Source: Deltaproteobacteria bacterium (GTDB lineage Bacteria; Myxococcota_A; Polyangia; Polyangiales; JADJMO01). From it: a stretch of 64,000 nucleotides of DNA. Below, piece after piece: positions 33,252 through 44,231 of the stretch. Made by a program: the position numbers and the translations under genes. The notes under the pieces are model-generated. The model was not told where the DNA came from. It did no database searches and saw only the letters and a list, made by a program, of their open reading frames with translations. Position 1 is the stretch's first letter. Every line of letters starts with the position of its first letter. The stretch spans positions 42,464-106,463 of the forward strand of contig JANYDK010000036.1 in NCBI GenBank assembly GCA_025363655.1, in the 5' to 3' direction.

Positions 33252-34325
33252 ATGCACGTCCTCATCATCGGTGGAACCCGCTTCGTCGGCTACCTGCTCA
33301 CCTGGCGCCTGCTCGCCGGAGGGCATCGGGCGACGCTCTTCCATCGCGGCACGAGCCGCGATCCGTTCGGGAGTCGCGTCGAGCACGTGCTCGGAGATCG
33401 GACCACCGACGACTTCGAACGTCTGCTCCAAGGGCGGCGCTTCGATGCCGTCGTCGACTTCGCCGCGTTCACGGGGGAGGAGGTGACGCGCGCCATCGCC
33501 CTTTTTCAAGGCTCGATCGGGCATTACGTCTTCATCTCGACGGGGCAGGTCTATCTCATTCGTGGACGCGAATTCGCGTGCCCCGAGCGGCCGGCGCGCG
33601 AGGAGGACTACCACGGTCCGGTGATCGCGCGGCCGACCGAGAACGCGAGCGACATCGCGTCGTGGGATTACGGAATCGGCAAGCGGCGCGCCGAGGACGC
33701 ACTGATTCGCGCGTTCTCCGAGACGAAGTTCCCCGGCACACGCATCCGCATTCCGATGGTGAACGGCCCACGCGACTACTATCGCCGCCTCGACGAGTAC
33801 ATCGTGCGACTGCTCGACGGCGGGCCGATTCTGTTGCCCGACGGAGGCAAACGGCCGACGAGGCACGTGCACGCCGACGACGTGGCGCGGGCGATCGCCT
33901 CGCTGCTCACCGACGGTGGCGCGGCGCGAACGGCGGGCGAAGCGTACAACCTCGCGCAGGAAGAGACGCCCACTTTGCGAGAGCTCGTCGGCGTCCTCGC
34001 GGAACATCTCGGCGCGTCACCGACCTTCGTCGAGGCCACTTCGGAGGCGATTGCAGCCGACGTCGGCCTCGAGCCACGCGACTTTTCGCCCTTCAGCGGA
34101 AAGTGGATGTCGTTCCTCGATCCGGGAAAAGCGAAGGCGCAGCTCGGATTTCGCGCGACGCCGTTGCGTACGGCGCTCTCGCAAGTGGTGGCCTCGTATC
34201 TCTCGGCTCCCCCGGCGGATGACCCCGAGGGGTATGTCCATCGAGTCCGCGAGCGGGCCTATGCCGAAAGGCTCCTCGGTCTGTCGTCCTCGTCTGCTTC
34301 TCCGTCTTCTCCGTCTTCTCCGTAG
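33252..34325 (+). CDS. NAD-dependent epimerase/dehydratase
   Basis: 357 residues. Extended SDR: Rossmann GGTRFVG at residues 7-13, VDFAAFTG, and the catalytic YGIGK (Tyr-Lys) after the usual strand. It resembles the nucleoside-diphosphate-sugar epimerase branch, but the substrate is not inferable. An odd Ser/Ala/Pro-rich tail (SSSSASPSSPSSP) closes the protein. The flavin oxidase gene follows 35 bp downstream on the same strand, and then an overlapping NTF2-like gene, so the three may form one pathway. Confidence 0.88.
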   Translation: MHVLIIGGTRFVGYLLTWRLLAGGHRATLFHRGTSRDPFGSRVEHVLGDRTTDDFERLLQGRRFDAVVDFAAFTGEEVTRAIALFQGSIGHYVFISTGQVYLIRGREFACPERPAREEDYHGPVIARPTENASDIASWDYGIGKRRAEDALIRAFSETKFPGTRIRIPMVNGPRDYYRRLDEYIVRLLDGGPILLPDGGKRPTRHVHADDVARAIASLLTDGGAARTAGEAYNLAQEETPTLRELVGVLAEHLGASPTFVEATSEAIAADVGLEPRDFSPFSGKWMSFLDPGKAKAQLGFRATPLRTALSQVVASYLSAPPADDPEGYVHRVRERAYAERLLGLSSSSASPSSPSSP

Positions 34326-34360
34326 CCGAGCGCGCTGACGATTCGTTACGTTGGCGCGAC

Positions 34361-35797
34361 ATGGCCAACGCTCCCAACGCAGTCCGTGCAGTTGACGTGG
34401 TCGTCGTCGGCGGTGGCCTCTCCGGCCTCAGCGCCGCAAAGCGCTTGGTGGAGAACGGCAAATCGGTCGTCGTCCTCGAAGCCAACGATCGCATCGGTGG
34501 TCGCATCCACAGCAAGGAAGCGCAGAGTCCGGTCGGCCTCGCGAAATTCGACATGGGCGCGGGTTACGTCGGACGCACGCAGGGCGCCCTCGTCGCGCTC
34601 GCGGGCGATCTCGGCATCGACATGCGCTTCGACGATCCGAACAGCGGCCTCATCCCCTCGAACCAGACGGGGAAGATGATTCTCTATCTCGACGGCAAAC
34701 GAAGCTTGGAAGATCCGGCGGCCGCGGTGCCGACGCACGGGCTCGGGCTCTTCACGCTCCTCGGGCTCGGTATCATCGTCTATGGCGAGGTCAATCCGGC
34801 GGTGTCGGAGATGCAGAGCTATCTCGACAACCCGTGGGACGCGCCGCACGCAGCCGAGTGGGACAGCCAATCGGTCGAGTCGTGGCTGCAGTCGCACATC
34901 CTCTTCGACAAGAAGACGAAGGACATGGTGCGCATCGCCATCAGCGCGGCGTGGTCGGCCGAAGCTGCCGAGGTCTCGCTGCTCTACTTCTATTGGTACG
35001 TCGCCTCGGCGGGCGGGCTCGACACCATCATGGGCGCGTCGGGCACGGGCGCGCAGGCCTATCGCTTCAAGCAGACGGCGCAGGCGATCCCCGATTTGCT
35101 GGCGGCGCGGCTCGGCGATGCGGTGGTGAAGAAGAACAGCCCCGTCGCCGAAATTCTCCACGACGACGCGGGGGCGACGGTGCGCACGCTCGGTGGCGAG
35201 ACGTACCGCTGTCAGCACGTGATCGTGGCGATGAGTCCGTTCCTCACCAGTCGCATTCGCTACGAGCCGCCGATGTCCGACGTGCGCATGCAGCTCGTCC
35301 AACGCATGCCGATGGGGCGCACCACCAAGACCGTGACCCTCTACGAACAGCCGTTTTGGCGGCCGAAATACTGCGGAATGTCGATCAGCAACTCGACGGA
35401 GGCGATCTGGACGATGGACGACGTCACCGCCGAGGGGGCGAACGGGATGATGGCCTTCGTCGTCGGCGACAAGGCGACGAGCTTCAACCAGCTGTCCCTC
35501 GAAATGCGCAAAGCGACCATCGCCAAGAACCTCGCCGAGACCTTCGACGACGAGCGTTTTCTCACGCCGATTGGCTACGTCGAGAAGAACTGGAACGCCG
35601 AACAATGGGCCTACGGTTGCCCCACCGGACTCATGCCGCCGGGGGCGCTGAGTCAGCTCGGCGCGTCGATGCGTGCGCCGATCGGTCGGCTCCACTGGGC
35701 TGGCACCGAGACCGCGTCGCAGTGGTCGGGCTACATGGACGGCGCGGTCACTGCTGGATATCGCGCGGCCACCGAGGTCCTCGAGGCGAACACGTGA
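34361..35797 (+). CDS. Flavin-containing amine oxidase family protein
   Basis: 478 residues. N-terminal FAD fold VVVVGGGLSGLSAAKRLVENGK and LEANDRIGGRIHS; C-terminal HWAGTETASQWSGYMDGAVTAGYRAA, the FAD-binding end typical of the monoamine oxidase/polyamine oxidase family. No signal peptide. Expected to oxidise an amine or amine-like carbon with O2; substrate unknown. The stop overlaps the NTF2-like gene start (GTGA), and the epimerase is directly upstream, so a small tailoring pathway is plausible. Confidence 0.9.
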   Translation: MANAPNAVRAVDVVVVGGGLSGLSAAKRLVENGKSVVVLEANDRIGGRIHSKEAQSPVGLAKFDMGAGYVGRTQGALVALAGDLGIDMRFDDPNSGLIPSNQTGKMILYLDGKRSLEDPAAAVPTHGLGLFTLLGLGIIVYGEVNPAVSEMQSYLDNPWDAPHAAEWDSQSVESWLQSHILFDKKTKDMVRIAISAAWSAEAAEVSLLYFYWYVASAGGLDTIMGASGTGAQAYRFKQTAQAIPDLLAARLGDAVVKKNSPVAEILHDDAGATVRTLGGETYRCQHVIVAMSPFLTSRIRYEPPMSDVRMQLVQRMPMGRTTKTVTLYEQPFWRPKYCGMSISNSTEAIWTMDDVTAEGANGMMAFVVGDKATSFNQLSLEMRKATIAKNLAETFDDERFLTPIGYVEKNWNAEQWAYGCPTGLMPPGALSQLGASMRAPIGRLHWAGTETASQWSGYMDGAVTAGYRAATEVLEANT

Positions 35798-36384
35798 GCG
35801 CGGTCAGCCGCGGATCGAACGGCTCCAACGGAACCGACGGAGCCCACGGAGAGGTCGGCGCCGCGGCCTTCAAACGGCCAGGAATTCTCGCGCAATTGAA
35901 GGAAGATCGCATCGGCGCCGCGGTGCCCGACGGCGACTACCAGACGATGCTCCAGCTCCTCGAGACGCACATCGTCCATGAGAACGCGCACGACATCGAC
36001 GGAATTCTCACCACGCTGACGCGTGATCCGATGTTCGTGAACGAGATGCTCCCCTTCACGATCAGCGAGAAGAGCTGGTTCACCCGCAAATATTGGATGG
36101 GCCGGCAGGGCGCGATCGAGTTCTACCAGGCGATGTTCCGCGACTTCGCCGACTTCCATCTCGATCTCCTCGGCTACGCGGTGTCGCCGAAGGGGCTCGT
36201 CTCTTATTGCAACATCAGCGGCGACGTCTTCGCCGAGCTCTTGAAGCTGCCGAAGCTAGGCATCGACGGAATTCCCTTCAAGATGCCGCTACCCACGTTT
36301 TTCCCGTTCGATTCGGTCGAACGGAAGTTCGGCGGAGAGCAGATTTATCTCTGCACCTCGCAAGCGGTGAAGAACCTTTATTGA
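35794..36384 (+). CDS. SnoaL/NTF2-like fold protein
   Basis: 196 residues from a GTG overlapping the oxidase stop. An unusual low-complexity N-terminus (SRGSNGSNGTDGAHGE) precedes an NTF2-like domain: DYQTMLQLLETHIVHENAHDIDGILTTLT is the opening helix pattern, with MGRQGAIEFYQAMFRDFADFH next. NTF2-like enzymes include polyketide cyclases and dehydratases, but catalytic residues cannot be named here. The coupling with the oxidase supports a shared pathway. Confidence 0.8.
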   Translation: MSAVSRGSNGSNGTDGAHGEVGAAAFKRPGILAQLKEDRIGAAVPDGDYQTMLQLLETHIVHENAHDIDGILTTLTRDPMFVNEMLPFTISEKSWFTRKYWMGRQGAIEFYQAMFRDFADFHLDLLGYAVSPKGLVSYCNISGDVFAELLKLPKLGIDGIPFKMPLPTFFPFDSVERKFGGEQIYLCTSQAVKNLY

Positions 36385-36404
36385 GTGGTTGAGTGGTTGA
36401 GTGA
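36381..36404 (+). repeat. Three 8-bp repeats giving stops in all three frames
   Basis: TTGAGTGG occurs twice and TTGAGTGA once in tandem, right at the end of the NTF2-like gene. Each unit contains TGA, and the 8-bp step puts a stop in each forward frame. Confidence 0.8.
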
Positions 36405-36409
36405 CTGCG

Positions 36410-39400
36410 TCACACCGCGCCCGGGAGAATCAGCGACATCAGCTTCTCGGGCGCGCGGACGTGTTGGCTCACCATCCACTTCGAGGCTTCGTTGCGGAGC
36501 GCGGCGCCTTCGTCGCCTCCGAGACGGACGCCGAGCGCGTGACGGGCCGTCGCCGTGCAGAGCTTCATGCTGGTGCGCTCGCCTTGGTCGATGGCGTCGC
36601 GGAGGGCGCTGACGGCGCTTTCTTCGTCGCCCGAGGCGGACGCGACGCCGGCGCGGAGCAATGCTGCGCAGACTCCACCGAAAGGGCGAGCGTGGCCGAC
36701 GATGCGGCGGATCTCGCGCTCGACGTTGCGCAGATGCGTGCGGACGTCGATGCCTTTGCGCGCGAGGGCGAGGCCGACCCGACCGCGTAGCCATGCGTGC
36801 TCGATGCCGGCCATCGGTACGCGGAGGAGCTGCGAGCGGGCGACGTCGGCGTCGGTCTCTTCCAGTCGACGAAACGCGCCTTCGGCGTCACCACGGTAGA
36901 GATCGGCGTGGCAGCGGGCGTTGACCGCCCAGAAGTGCTGCAGGTGAAAGCCCTCTTGAGTCCACTGTCGCAGCGCCTCGTCGATCTCACGCGCGAGCTC
37001 GTCGGGGGCGTCGGCGGTGAGCCAATAGGCGTGCGTCGGACACGTGCGAAGGCTCGTCCCGAGGTTGCGATCGCCGCGTCGATCTGCGTCGTGGAGGAGT
37101 GAAGGGAGACGTCGTCGAAGGACGTCGAGCTCGCCGAGATAGAAGAGCAGGCCGAGGCCCATCACGCGCCCGGTCGAGAGCTCCCAACTGAGGCCGCGTG
37201 CGCGCGAGAGAATTTCTTCGGAGCGCATGTAGTGCGCGTGGGCGCTGACGAAATCGCCCTCCGCTTGGTGGGCGATCCACGCCGCCGCTTGTTCGACGAG
37301 GCCGTCGGTCTCGGGGCTCGGATGACGCCTCGCGAGGTCGCGTGCGGTCTCGAGGATGGTCCGCGTCAGCTTGAGCGCGAACGGTGTCCCCGAGCGAAAG
37401 GCGACCTCGTAGGTGAGCGCGCGCACGAGGCGAATCGGCTCACCGGCGTCGAGGGCGTGCATCAGCCCTGCCGTCTGCAGGTGTGCGCCGACGATGGGGT
37501 TCAGCATGCTGACGCCGGCCGACGCCGAGTAGTAGCCGTCGACGCGTTCGAGGACCTCGCGCGGAACGTCTTGCTCGTTGCGTTCGACGAAGCGGAGGCC
37601 ACGCACGCCGAGGCGCGCGCGTCGCCACAAAAGACCGGCAAAAGCGCGTCCCGGCGAGGAGGGGAGCTCGATGCCGTAGGTCGGGAGCACCTCGCGCATC
37701 GCCGCCAAGCCCTCGTCGATGTGACCGCTGATGAGGAGACGTTCGGCCGAGAGACGACGGAGCTCGCGTGCTTCTGATTCGTTGGCGCCGTGGGCAGCAT
37801 GGAGGTACGTGGCCGCCGCTTCGCGTCCGCGACCGGCGCTCGCCAAGGCGTCGCCGAGCTTGCGTTGCAGCGCGCGCAGGCCGTCGCCTTGGGGCGCGAG
37901 GAGCTCGATCGCCTTCGCCCACAGTCGCGCCGCGTGATCGAAGGCGAGCGCGTCGTCGGCGCCGGCGGCAGCTCGATGGGCATAGGCGCCGGCGCGTTTC
38001 GCCTCGCCCGCAGAGGCGAAGTGATGCGCGAGCCGCTCGGGATCGGCGCCTCCACCGGCCTCCAGCGCGACCGCGAGCGCGCGATGTGAAGCGGTGAGCG
38101 AAGCGGGCGAGAGGGCGGCGGCGAGCGTCTCACGGATGCGATCGTGGAAGGTCTCGACCGGATCGCGCGGCCTCGCGCCCGACGTGCGGACGAAGTGCTC
38201 CGAGCGAAGCACCGCGAGCGCCGAGGGACCTTCGTCGGTGAGCTCGGCGGCGGCGAGCGCGATCGATTGTTCGATCGGCTGCCCGGCGACTGCGACGAGG
38301 TCGAGCAGTCGCCTCGCGGCGCGTGGAAGCTCTGCCGCGCGCGCGAGGAGCACGCGATCGAGCGAGGGGCTGGAGGCTGGTTTCGTCGCTCCTCCGTGCG
38401 TGAAACGAGCCAATTGGCCGACGAAGAACGGGTTCCCTGCCGACTCACGCGCGACCTCGCCGATGCGCGCTTCGTCGACGAGCTCGCCGCCGCCGGCTTC
38501 GCCCGTCTTGTTCGCCTCGGTGAGCAGAACACGCGCCAGCTCGCGCGCTTCGTCGTCGTCGAGCGGCCGCACGTGCAGCCTTCGCACTTCGGTCGCCGAG
38601 GCCGCCTGGAGCCTGGGGAGAAGCTCCCGGAGCAGCTCGCTCGTCTGCACGTCTTCACTTCGATAGGTGCCGACGAGGAGCATCGGCGGAGGATCGGGCG
38701 GCGAGAGCAGCTCGAAGAGGAGGAGCGCGCTGTCGCGATCGCCCCAGTGGAGATCGTCGACGAAGACGACCACCGGCGTGCGCGCGGCGACGCTGGCGAG
38801 CAGCCGCTTGAGCGCGAGGAAGGCGCGACCGCGGACGTCGCCGCTGCTCTCCCCGTCCATCTCGGGGACGTCGCGCAGCGCTTCGATGCGCCGAAGTGCC
38901 GGAAATAGACGCGCCAATGCGTGCGAGCCCGCGGGCAGGAGCGCGCGTGCATCGTGCCGCGGCAAGCGCGCGAGCAGGCGCACGATGGAGTCGACGACGC
39001 CGTCGAGCGCCTTGAAGACGACCGACTCGCGCTCGTAGCAACGCCCCGAGAGCACGAGCCCACCGCGCTGATGCACCCGCTGGAGGAAGTGATGGACGAG
39101 CGAGGTCTTGCCCATCCCCGAGCGCCCGTGGACGAAGACGACGATCGGCTCGCGACGACGCGGCACCTCGGCCATCGCGTCTTCGAGCGCCTCCATGTGC
39201 TCACCGCGTCCGACGAAGGCGCGGACGTCGGCGACCAGCGAGGCGGCCGGTGGAGCTTCGTTGCCGCCGAGCCAACGAAGGAGCTCGGCCTCGCCCGCAC
39301 GCAGCGCTGGGTCGGGCTCGAGCAGCGCCATCACCAACGCCTCGAGATCCGCCGGCAGATCGGCGAGGAACCTCGACGGCGGCGGCGGTTTGAGCTTCAA

Positions 39401-40282
39401 TTTCTGGGCGATCACCGCGCCGGACGAGCCGACGAAGGGCAAGCACCCGGTGAGCGCTTCGTAGAGCATCACCCCGACGGCGTACCAATCGCAGCCCTCG
39501 TCGAGGTCTTGCGAGACGGCTTGCTCCGGCGCCATGTAGGCCGGCGTGCCCGAGCCGTGGTGGTCCTCGTCGTCGAGCTCGAAGTTCGGCAGCACCGCTT
39601 CCCGCGCGAGGCCGAAGTCGAGGATGACGAGTCGACCGTCGGGTCGGACGAGCACGTTCGACGGTTTCAAATCGAGGTGGAGCTTCCCGGCGCGATGAAG
39701 CGCAGCTACGCCGTCGACGAGCTGGCGCAAGGCGACGCGCAATCGGCGGAGCTCGGCGGCGGTCTCCGGCGGGCGCGTCGAGGTCGGCATCGCCGGCACC
39801 GGCAACGGATCGTCGATGGCAGGCCGAACGCCCGACACGAGCTCGGTCGGATCGAGCACCGCTAGATCGGTCGCATCAGTCGCGCCCGTCGCGCCCGTTG
39901 CGTCGTTCGAGCGAGGCGACGTTCGGCCCACCGTCGAGAGCAGTCCGCGCGTGTCGAGGTCGATCACCCAACGAATGAAGTCGACGCCTTCGACCAGCTC
40001 CATCGCGAGAAACCACTCCTTGCCGTTGGAGACCAGCTCGTAGAGCGTCACCAAGTTGGGGTGGGTGAGATCGGCGATGGCGCGAAACTCGTGCTTGAGA
40101 CGATAGGCGTGGTTCGCAAGCTTTCCGGTGAGCGTCTTGAGCGCGACGTCGATGCGTTTTTCTCGGTCGAAGGCGCGATAGACGACGCCCATGCCGCCGG
40201 CGCCGAGGCGATGTTTGATCTCGAACCGATCTTGGACGACGGGTGTGGCATCCTGCCACCTCGTGTCGGGCGCGATCGGCAT
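36410..40282 (-). CDS. Large Ser/Thr kinase-ATPase (PknK-like)
   Basis: 1290 residues. An N-terminal Hanks-type kinase (Gly-loop 27-32, K49, HLDLKPSN with D204, DFG 222-224, APEQ near 251) carries a Pro/Ala/Asp-rich insertion at about residues 110-178, where a 9-bp repeat encodes ATGATDATD-like steps. A STAND/AAA-type ATPase follows (Walker A 386-393, GRSGMGKT; Walker B near 504-510, VVVFVDD). The last half is helical, TPR-like. This architecture suits large stress or signalling switches common in myxobacteria. Start at MPIAPDTRWQ (40282); six codons more are open upstream. Confidence 0.9.
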   Translation of the reverse strand: MPIAPDTRWQDATPVVQDRFEIKHRLGAGGMGVVYRAFDREKRIDVALKTLTGKLANHAYRLKHEFRAIADLTHPNLVTLYELVSNGKEWFLAMELVEGVDFIRWVIDLDTRGLLSTVGRTSPRSNDATGATGATDATDLAVLDPTELVSGVRPAIDDPLPVPAMPTSTRPPETAAELRRLRVALRQLVDGVAALHRAGKLHLDLKPSNVLVRPDGRLVILDFGLAREAVLPNFELDDEDHHGSGTPAYMAPEQAVSQDLDEGCDWYAVGVMLYEALTGCLPFVGSSGAVIAQKLKLKPPPPSRFLADLPADLEALVMALLEPDPALRAGEAELLRWLGGNEAPPAASLVADVRAFVGRGEHMEALEDAMAEVPRRREPIVVFVHGRSGMGKTSLVHHFLQRVHQRGGLVLSGRCYERESVVFKALDGVVDSIVRLLARLPRHDARALLPAGSHALARLFPALRRIEALRDVPEMDGESSGDVRGRAFLALKRLLASVAARTPVVVFVDDLHWGDRDSALLLFELLSPPDPPPMLLVGTYRSEDVQTSELLRELLPRLQAASATEVRRLHVRPLDDDEARELARVLLTEANKTGEAGGGELVDEARIGEVARESAGNPFFVGQLARFTHGGATKPASSPSLDRVLLARAAELPRAARRLLDLVAVAGQPIEQSIALAAAELTDEGPSALAVLRSEHFVRTSGARPRDPVETFHDRIRETLAAALSPASLTASHRALAVALEAGGGADPERLAHHFASAGEAKRAGAYAHRAAAGADDALAFDHAARLWAKAIELLAPQGDGLRALQRKLGDALASAGRGREAAATYLHAAHGANESEARELRRLSAERLLISGHIDEGLAAMREVLPTYGIELPSSPGRAFAGLLWRRARLGVRGLRFVERNEQDVPREVLERVDGYYSASAGVSMLNPIVGAHLQTAGLMHALDAGEPIRLVRALTYEVAFRSGTPFALKLTRTILETARDLARRHPSPETDGLVEQAAAWIAHQAEGDFVSAHAHYMRSEEILSRARGLSWELSTGRVMGLGLLFYLGELDVLRRRLPSLLHDADRRGDRNLGTSLRTCPTHAYWLTADAPDELAREIDEALRQWTQEGFHLQHFWAVNARCHADLYRGDAEGAFRRLEETDADVARSQLLRVPMAGIEHAWLRGRVGLALARKGIDVRTHLRNVEREIRRIVGHARPFGGVCAALLRAGVASASGDEESAVSALRDAIDQGERTSMKLCTATARHALGVRLGGDEGAALRNEASKWMVSQHVRAPEKLMSLILPGAV

Positions 40283-40350
40283 CAGGCGAGGGTAGCGCAA
40301 CCGAGGAATAGTCGTCGGGACTCGCGTGTCTCCTGATTCGGAGGTGAGAG

Positions 40351-41100
40351 ATGGGCGGGGCGGCGTTTCGTGTCTTCGCCTCGTGCGCGCTGTTCACGAG
40401 CGCGTTCGCCGCCACGTCGTGCACCTACGTCGAAAATTACGTCGACGCGCGTCCGTACGCCTTCCGGAGCACCGAGTCCGAACGCTTGGCGGTGACGATG
40501 AACCCTCTCGACGCCATCGTCCGCGTCGCCGGTTCGGGCGGCGTGTGCACGGGGACGTTGGTGACGGCGCGCATCGTCCTCACGTCACGTCGTTGTTATC
40601 GAAGCATTGCCTTCAGCGATCTCGGCATCAATCCTCGTCTGCGCGCCGGCGTCGGGGGTGGGCCGATCTCCTTCGCCTCGTCCGACGTCACGACGGTGCT
40701 CGAATCTCCGTGTCACGACATCGTCGCGCTCATCCTCGCCGAAGAGCTGATCGCGCCCCCCGTTCGGCTGCGACTCGGGGCGACGGTGGCCATCGGTGAG
40801 CCGGTGCGCGTCGTCGGCTTCGGCGTCTGCGACGGGATGCACGGCAGCGGACGCTTCGTCGGCTCCGCCGGCTTCATCGAAGAGGCCGACGATCAGAGCC
40901 TCCACGCCTCCGCCATGTCTTGCCCGGGCGACAGCGGAGGTCCGCTGGTCTCGGATTGGACCGGCGAAATCGTCGGCATCGTCCTCGACGACGGAGGCAT
41001 GACCAAGGTCGCGCGCATCGACGTCGCCCAAGACCTCCTCGCCCGCGCGTTCGTCGTCAGTCACGGCGCCCGCTTCGTCGGCCCCGAGACCTGTCGCTGA
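40351..41100 (+). CDS. Trypsin-like lipoprotein lacking catalytic His (pseudoprotease)
   Basis: 249 residues with a signal ending at ATSC (C24, probable lipobox). A trypsin/S1 fold is clear: [25 protein letters not shown] with D123, and [10 protein letters not shown] with S195. The motif that should read TAAHC reads TSRRC: the catalytic His is Arg81 (CGT; His would be CAT/CAC). So the Asp and Ser remain but the His does not, and an inactive binding protein is inferred. A GGAGG ribosome-binding site precedes the ATG. Sequencing error at one base is an alternative. Confidence 0.85.
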   Translation: MGGAAFRVFASCALFTSAFAATSCTYVENYVDARPYAFRSTESERLAVTMNPLDAIVRVAGSGGVCTGTLVTARIVLTSRRCYRSIAFSDLGINPRLRAGVGGGPISFASSDVTTVLESPCHDIVALILAEELIAPPVRLRLGATVAIGEPVRVVGFGVCDGMHGSGRFVGSAGFIEEADDQSLHASAMSCPGDSGGPLVSDWTGEIVGIVLDDGGMTKVARIDVAQDLLARAFVVSHGARFVGPETCR

Positions 41101-41137
41101 GCTTTCGTCGCGCACGCAGCCCGCGTATGAGGCGCGC

Positions 41138-42811
<1,674 letters not shown>

Positions 42812-42827
42812 GCTTCTCGAGCCGACG

Positions 42828-43694
42828 ATGAACGACGACACGCCGCCGGGGTTCCATCGCACCTACGGCCTCGAGCTCCTCTGCGAAGAGGAGCCCGTCT
42901 GGTCGCACGACGCACTCGCGGCGGCGGTGAGCAAGCACTGTCCCGGCGTCGACGTTCGCTCGGGCGAAGGTGAGAGCGGGACGTCGTTCTTCCATCCGAG
43001 CGTCCCGATCGAGCTGAAAGATCGGACGATTTGCGCGCAGACGGCGCTCATGAAGGCCGATCGTTCCCCCGATCTGGGGGCGCTCGAGCCGTCACTGCAG
43101 CAGTCGTGGCGCTTCCCCGAGGCACGTGCGGCCGTCGCCCGTGCGCGTCACACGTTGCTCCTCACCGATCTCATGAGCGCTGGCCTCGAGCCGCCGATGC
43201 GCCTCGAAATCATCCAACGCGTGCTCGCCGGCGTGCTCGAGACGGTGTCCTGCGTCGCGGTGCATTGGATCGCCTCGGGGCAGCTGACCGATCCGAAGGA
43301 AGCGCTCGCCGCCTTGCAGAGCGGCGAATACGCGAGCCCGCAGCACGGCGCGATCAACGCGCGTCTCTTTCGGGTCGGCCGCTACGGAGACGAAATCGAA
43401 GGCGAGATCAACGGCGACACGGTGATGGACACGCTCGGTCTCTCCGCGCTCGGCCTCGCAGATTTGCAAATCCACTTTCGCAAGCTCGACCCCCAACGCG
43501 TCGCGCGCGTCTTGCTCAACACCGCGCTCTATCTCTTCGAGAACGGCCCGGTGATCGAGTCCGGCCACACCATCGCCGGCGTCGAGCCGAAGCAGGAGTG
43601 GCTCTGCCAGTACGAGGACGCGCTCGTCGGCCCCGCGCGCATGGTCATCGACTTGAACCCCGGCTCGCCATTCGCCGCGGGAAATCGTGCGTGA
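42828..43694 (+). CDS. DUF4261-like protein
   Basis: 288 residues. Soluble and without a signal. It ends with HTIAGVEPKQEWLCQYEDALVGPARMVIDL, where the GHTI...WLCQ...D...P pattern resembles the DUF4261 C-terminal signature. The N-terminal part (LDALAAAVSKHC-like) is acidic and helical. Function of this family is not established. It is 16 bp from the ettA stop, so probably cotranscribed with it. The start is the ATG at 42828; a longer frame overlaps ettA in another frame. Confidence 0.7.
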   Translation: MNDDTPPGFHRTYGLELLCEEEPVWSHDALAAAVSKHCPGVDVRSGEGESGTSFFHPSVPIELKDRTICAQTALMKADRSPDLGALEPSLQQSWRFPEARAAVARARHTLLLTDLMSAGLEPPMRLEIIQRVLAGVLETVSCVAVHWIASGQLTDPKEALAALQSGEYASPQHGAINARLFRVGRYGDEIEGEINGDTVMDTLGLSALGLADLQIHFRKLDPQRVARVLLNTALYLFENGPVIESGHTIAGVEPKQEWLCQYEDALVGPARMVIDLNPGSPFAAGNRA

Positions 43695-43797
43695 TGGCTT
43701 CTCGTTTCGCCAAAGGTTGATTCACGACTTTGGCCGCTTCGGTCCATCTCGCTGCGCTCGGTTGCGCTCGCCTTTGGCCTCGCGACGTCGACGGTTC

Positions 43798-44175
43798 TCA
43801 CGACCGCGAGCGCAACACGATGCAATAGAAGCTCATCGCCACGATCACCCCCCACGTCCCCACCACGCCGAACGACCGATACGGATTCGGCGCCTTCCGC
43901 GGCATCCCGAACGCGTGCGCCAGCCGCGCGACGAAGAGCACCCCGCCCGCCACGTGCAGCCACCGCGCGCTCCCCCCGCAGAGCTCCGCGATCAACATCA
44001 TCAACAGCGCAAAGGGCACGAACTCGGCGTTGTTGCCATGAATGCGAATCGCGAGCTGGAGGCCTTTTTCTCCGTCTTCGCCCGGCTTCGTCCGATGCCG
44101 CACGACGTAGGTCGCGAGTGCGATGTTGAGAACGGCGTTGAGGGGGGCGTAGAGGGCGACGACGGGGACGGGCAT
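43798..44175 (-). CDS. MAPEG-family membrane protein
   Basis: 125 residues. Four helices, typical of MAPEG (membrane-associated eicosanoid/glutathione) proteins: VVALYAPLNAVLNIALATYVV, RIHGNNAEFVPFALLMMLI (the HGN-AE motif is the family signature), LHVAGGVLFVARLAHAFGM and VGTWGVIVAMSFYCIVL. Members catalyse glutathione- or lipid-related chemistry in membranes, mostly uncharacterised in bacteria. Start at MPVPVVALY; divergent from the AhpD-like gene. Confidence 0.85.
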   Translation of the reverse strand: MPVPVVALYAPLNAVLNIALATYVVRHRTKPGEDGEKGLQLAIRIHGNNAEFVPFALLMMLIAELCGGSARWLHVAGGVLFVARLAHAFGMPRKAPNPYRSFGVVGTWGVIVAMSFYCIVLRSRS

Positions 44176-44231
44176 TGGGGGAGAGTAACGCGCCCGCACA
44201 CGCGCCCGCATCCGCACGCTATTCTCCCTCG

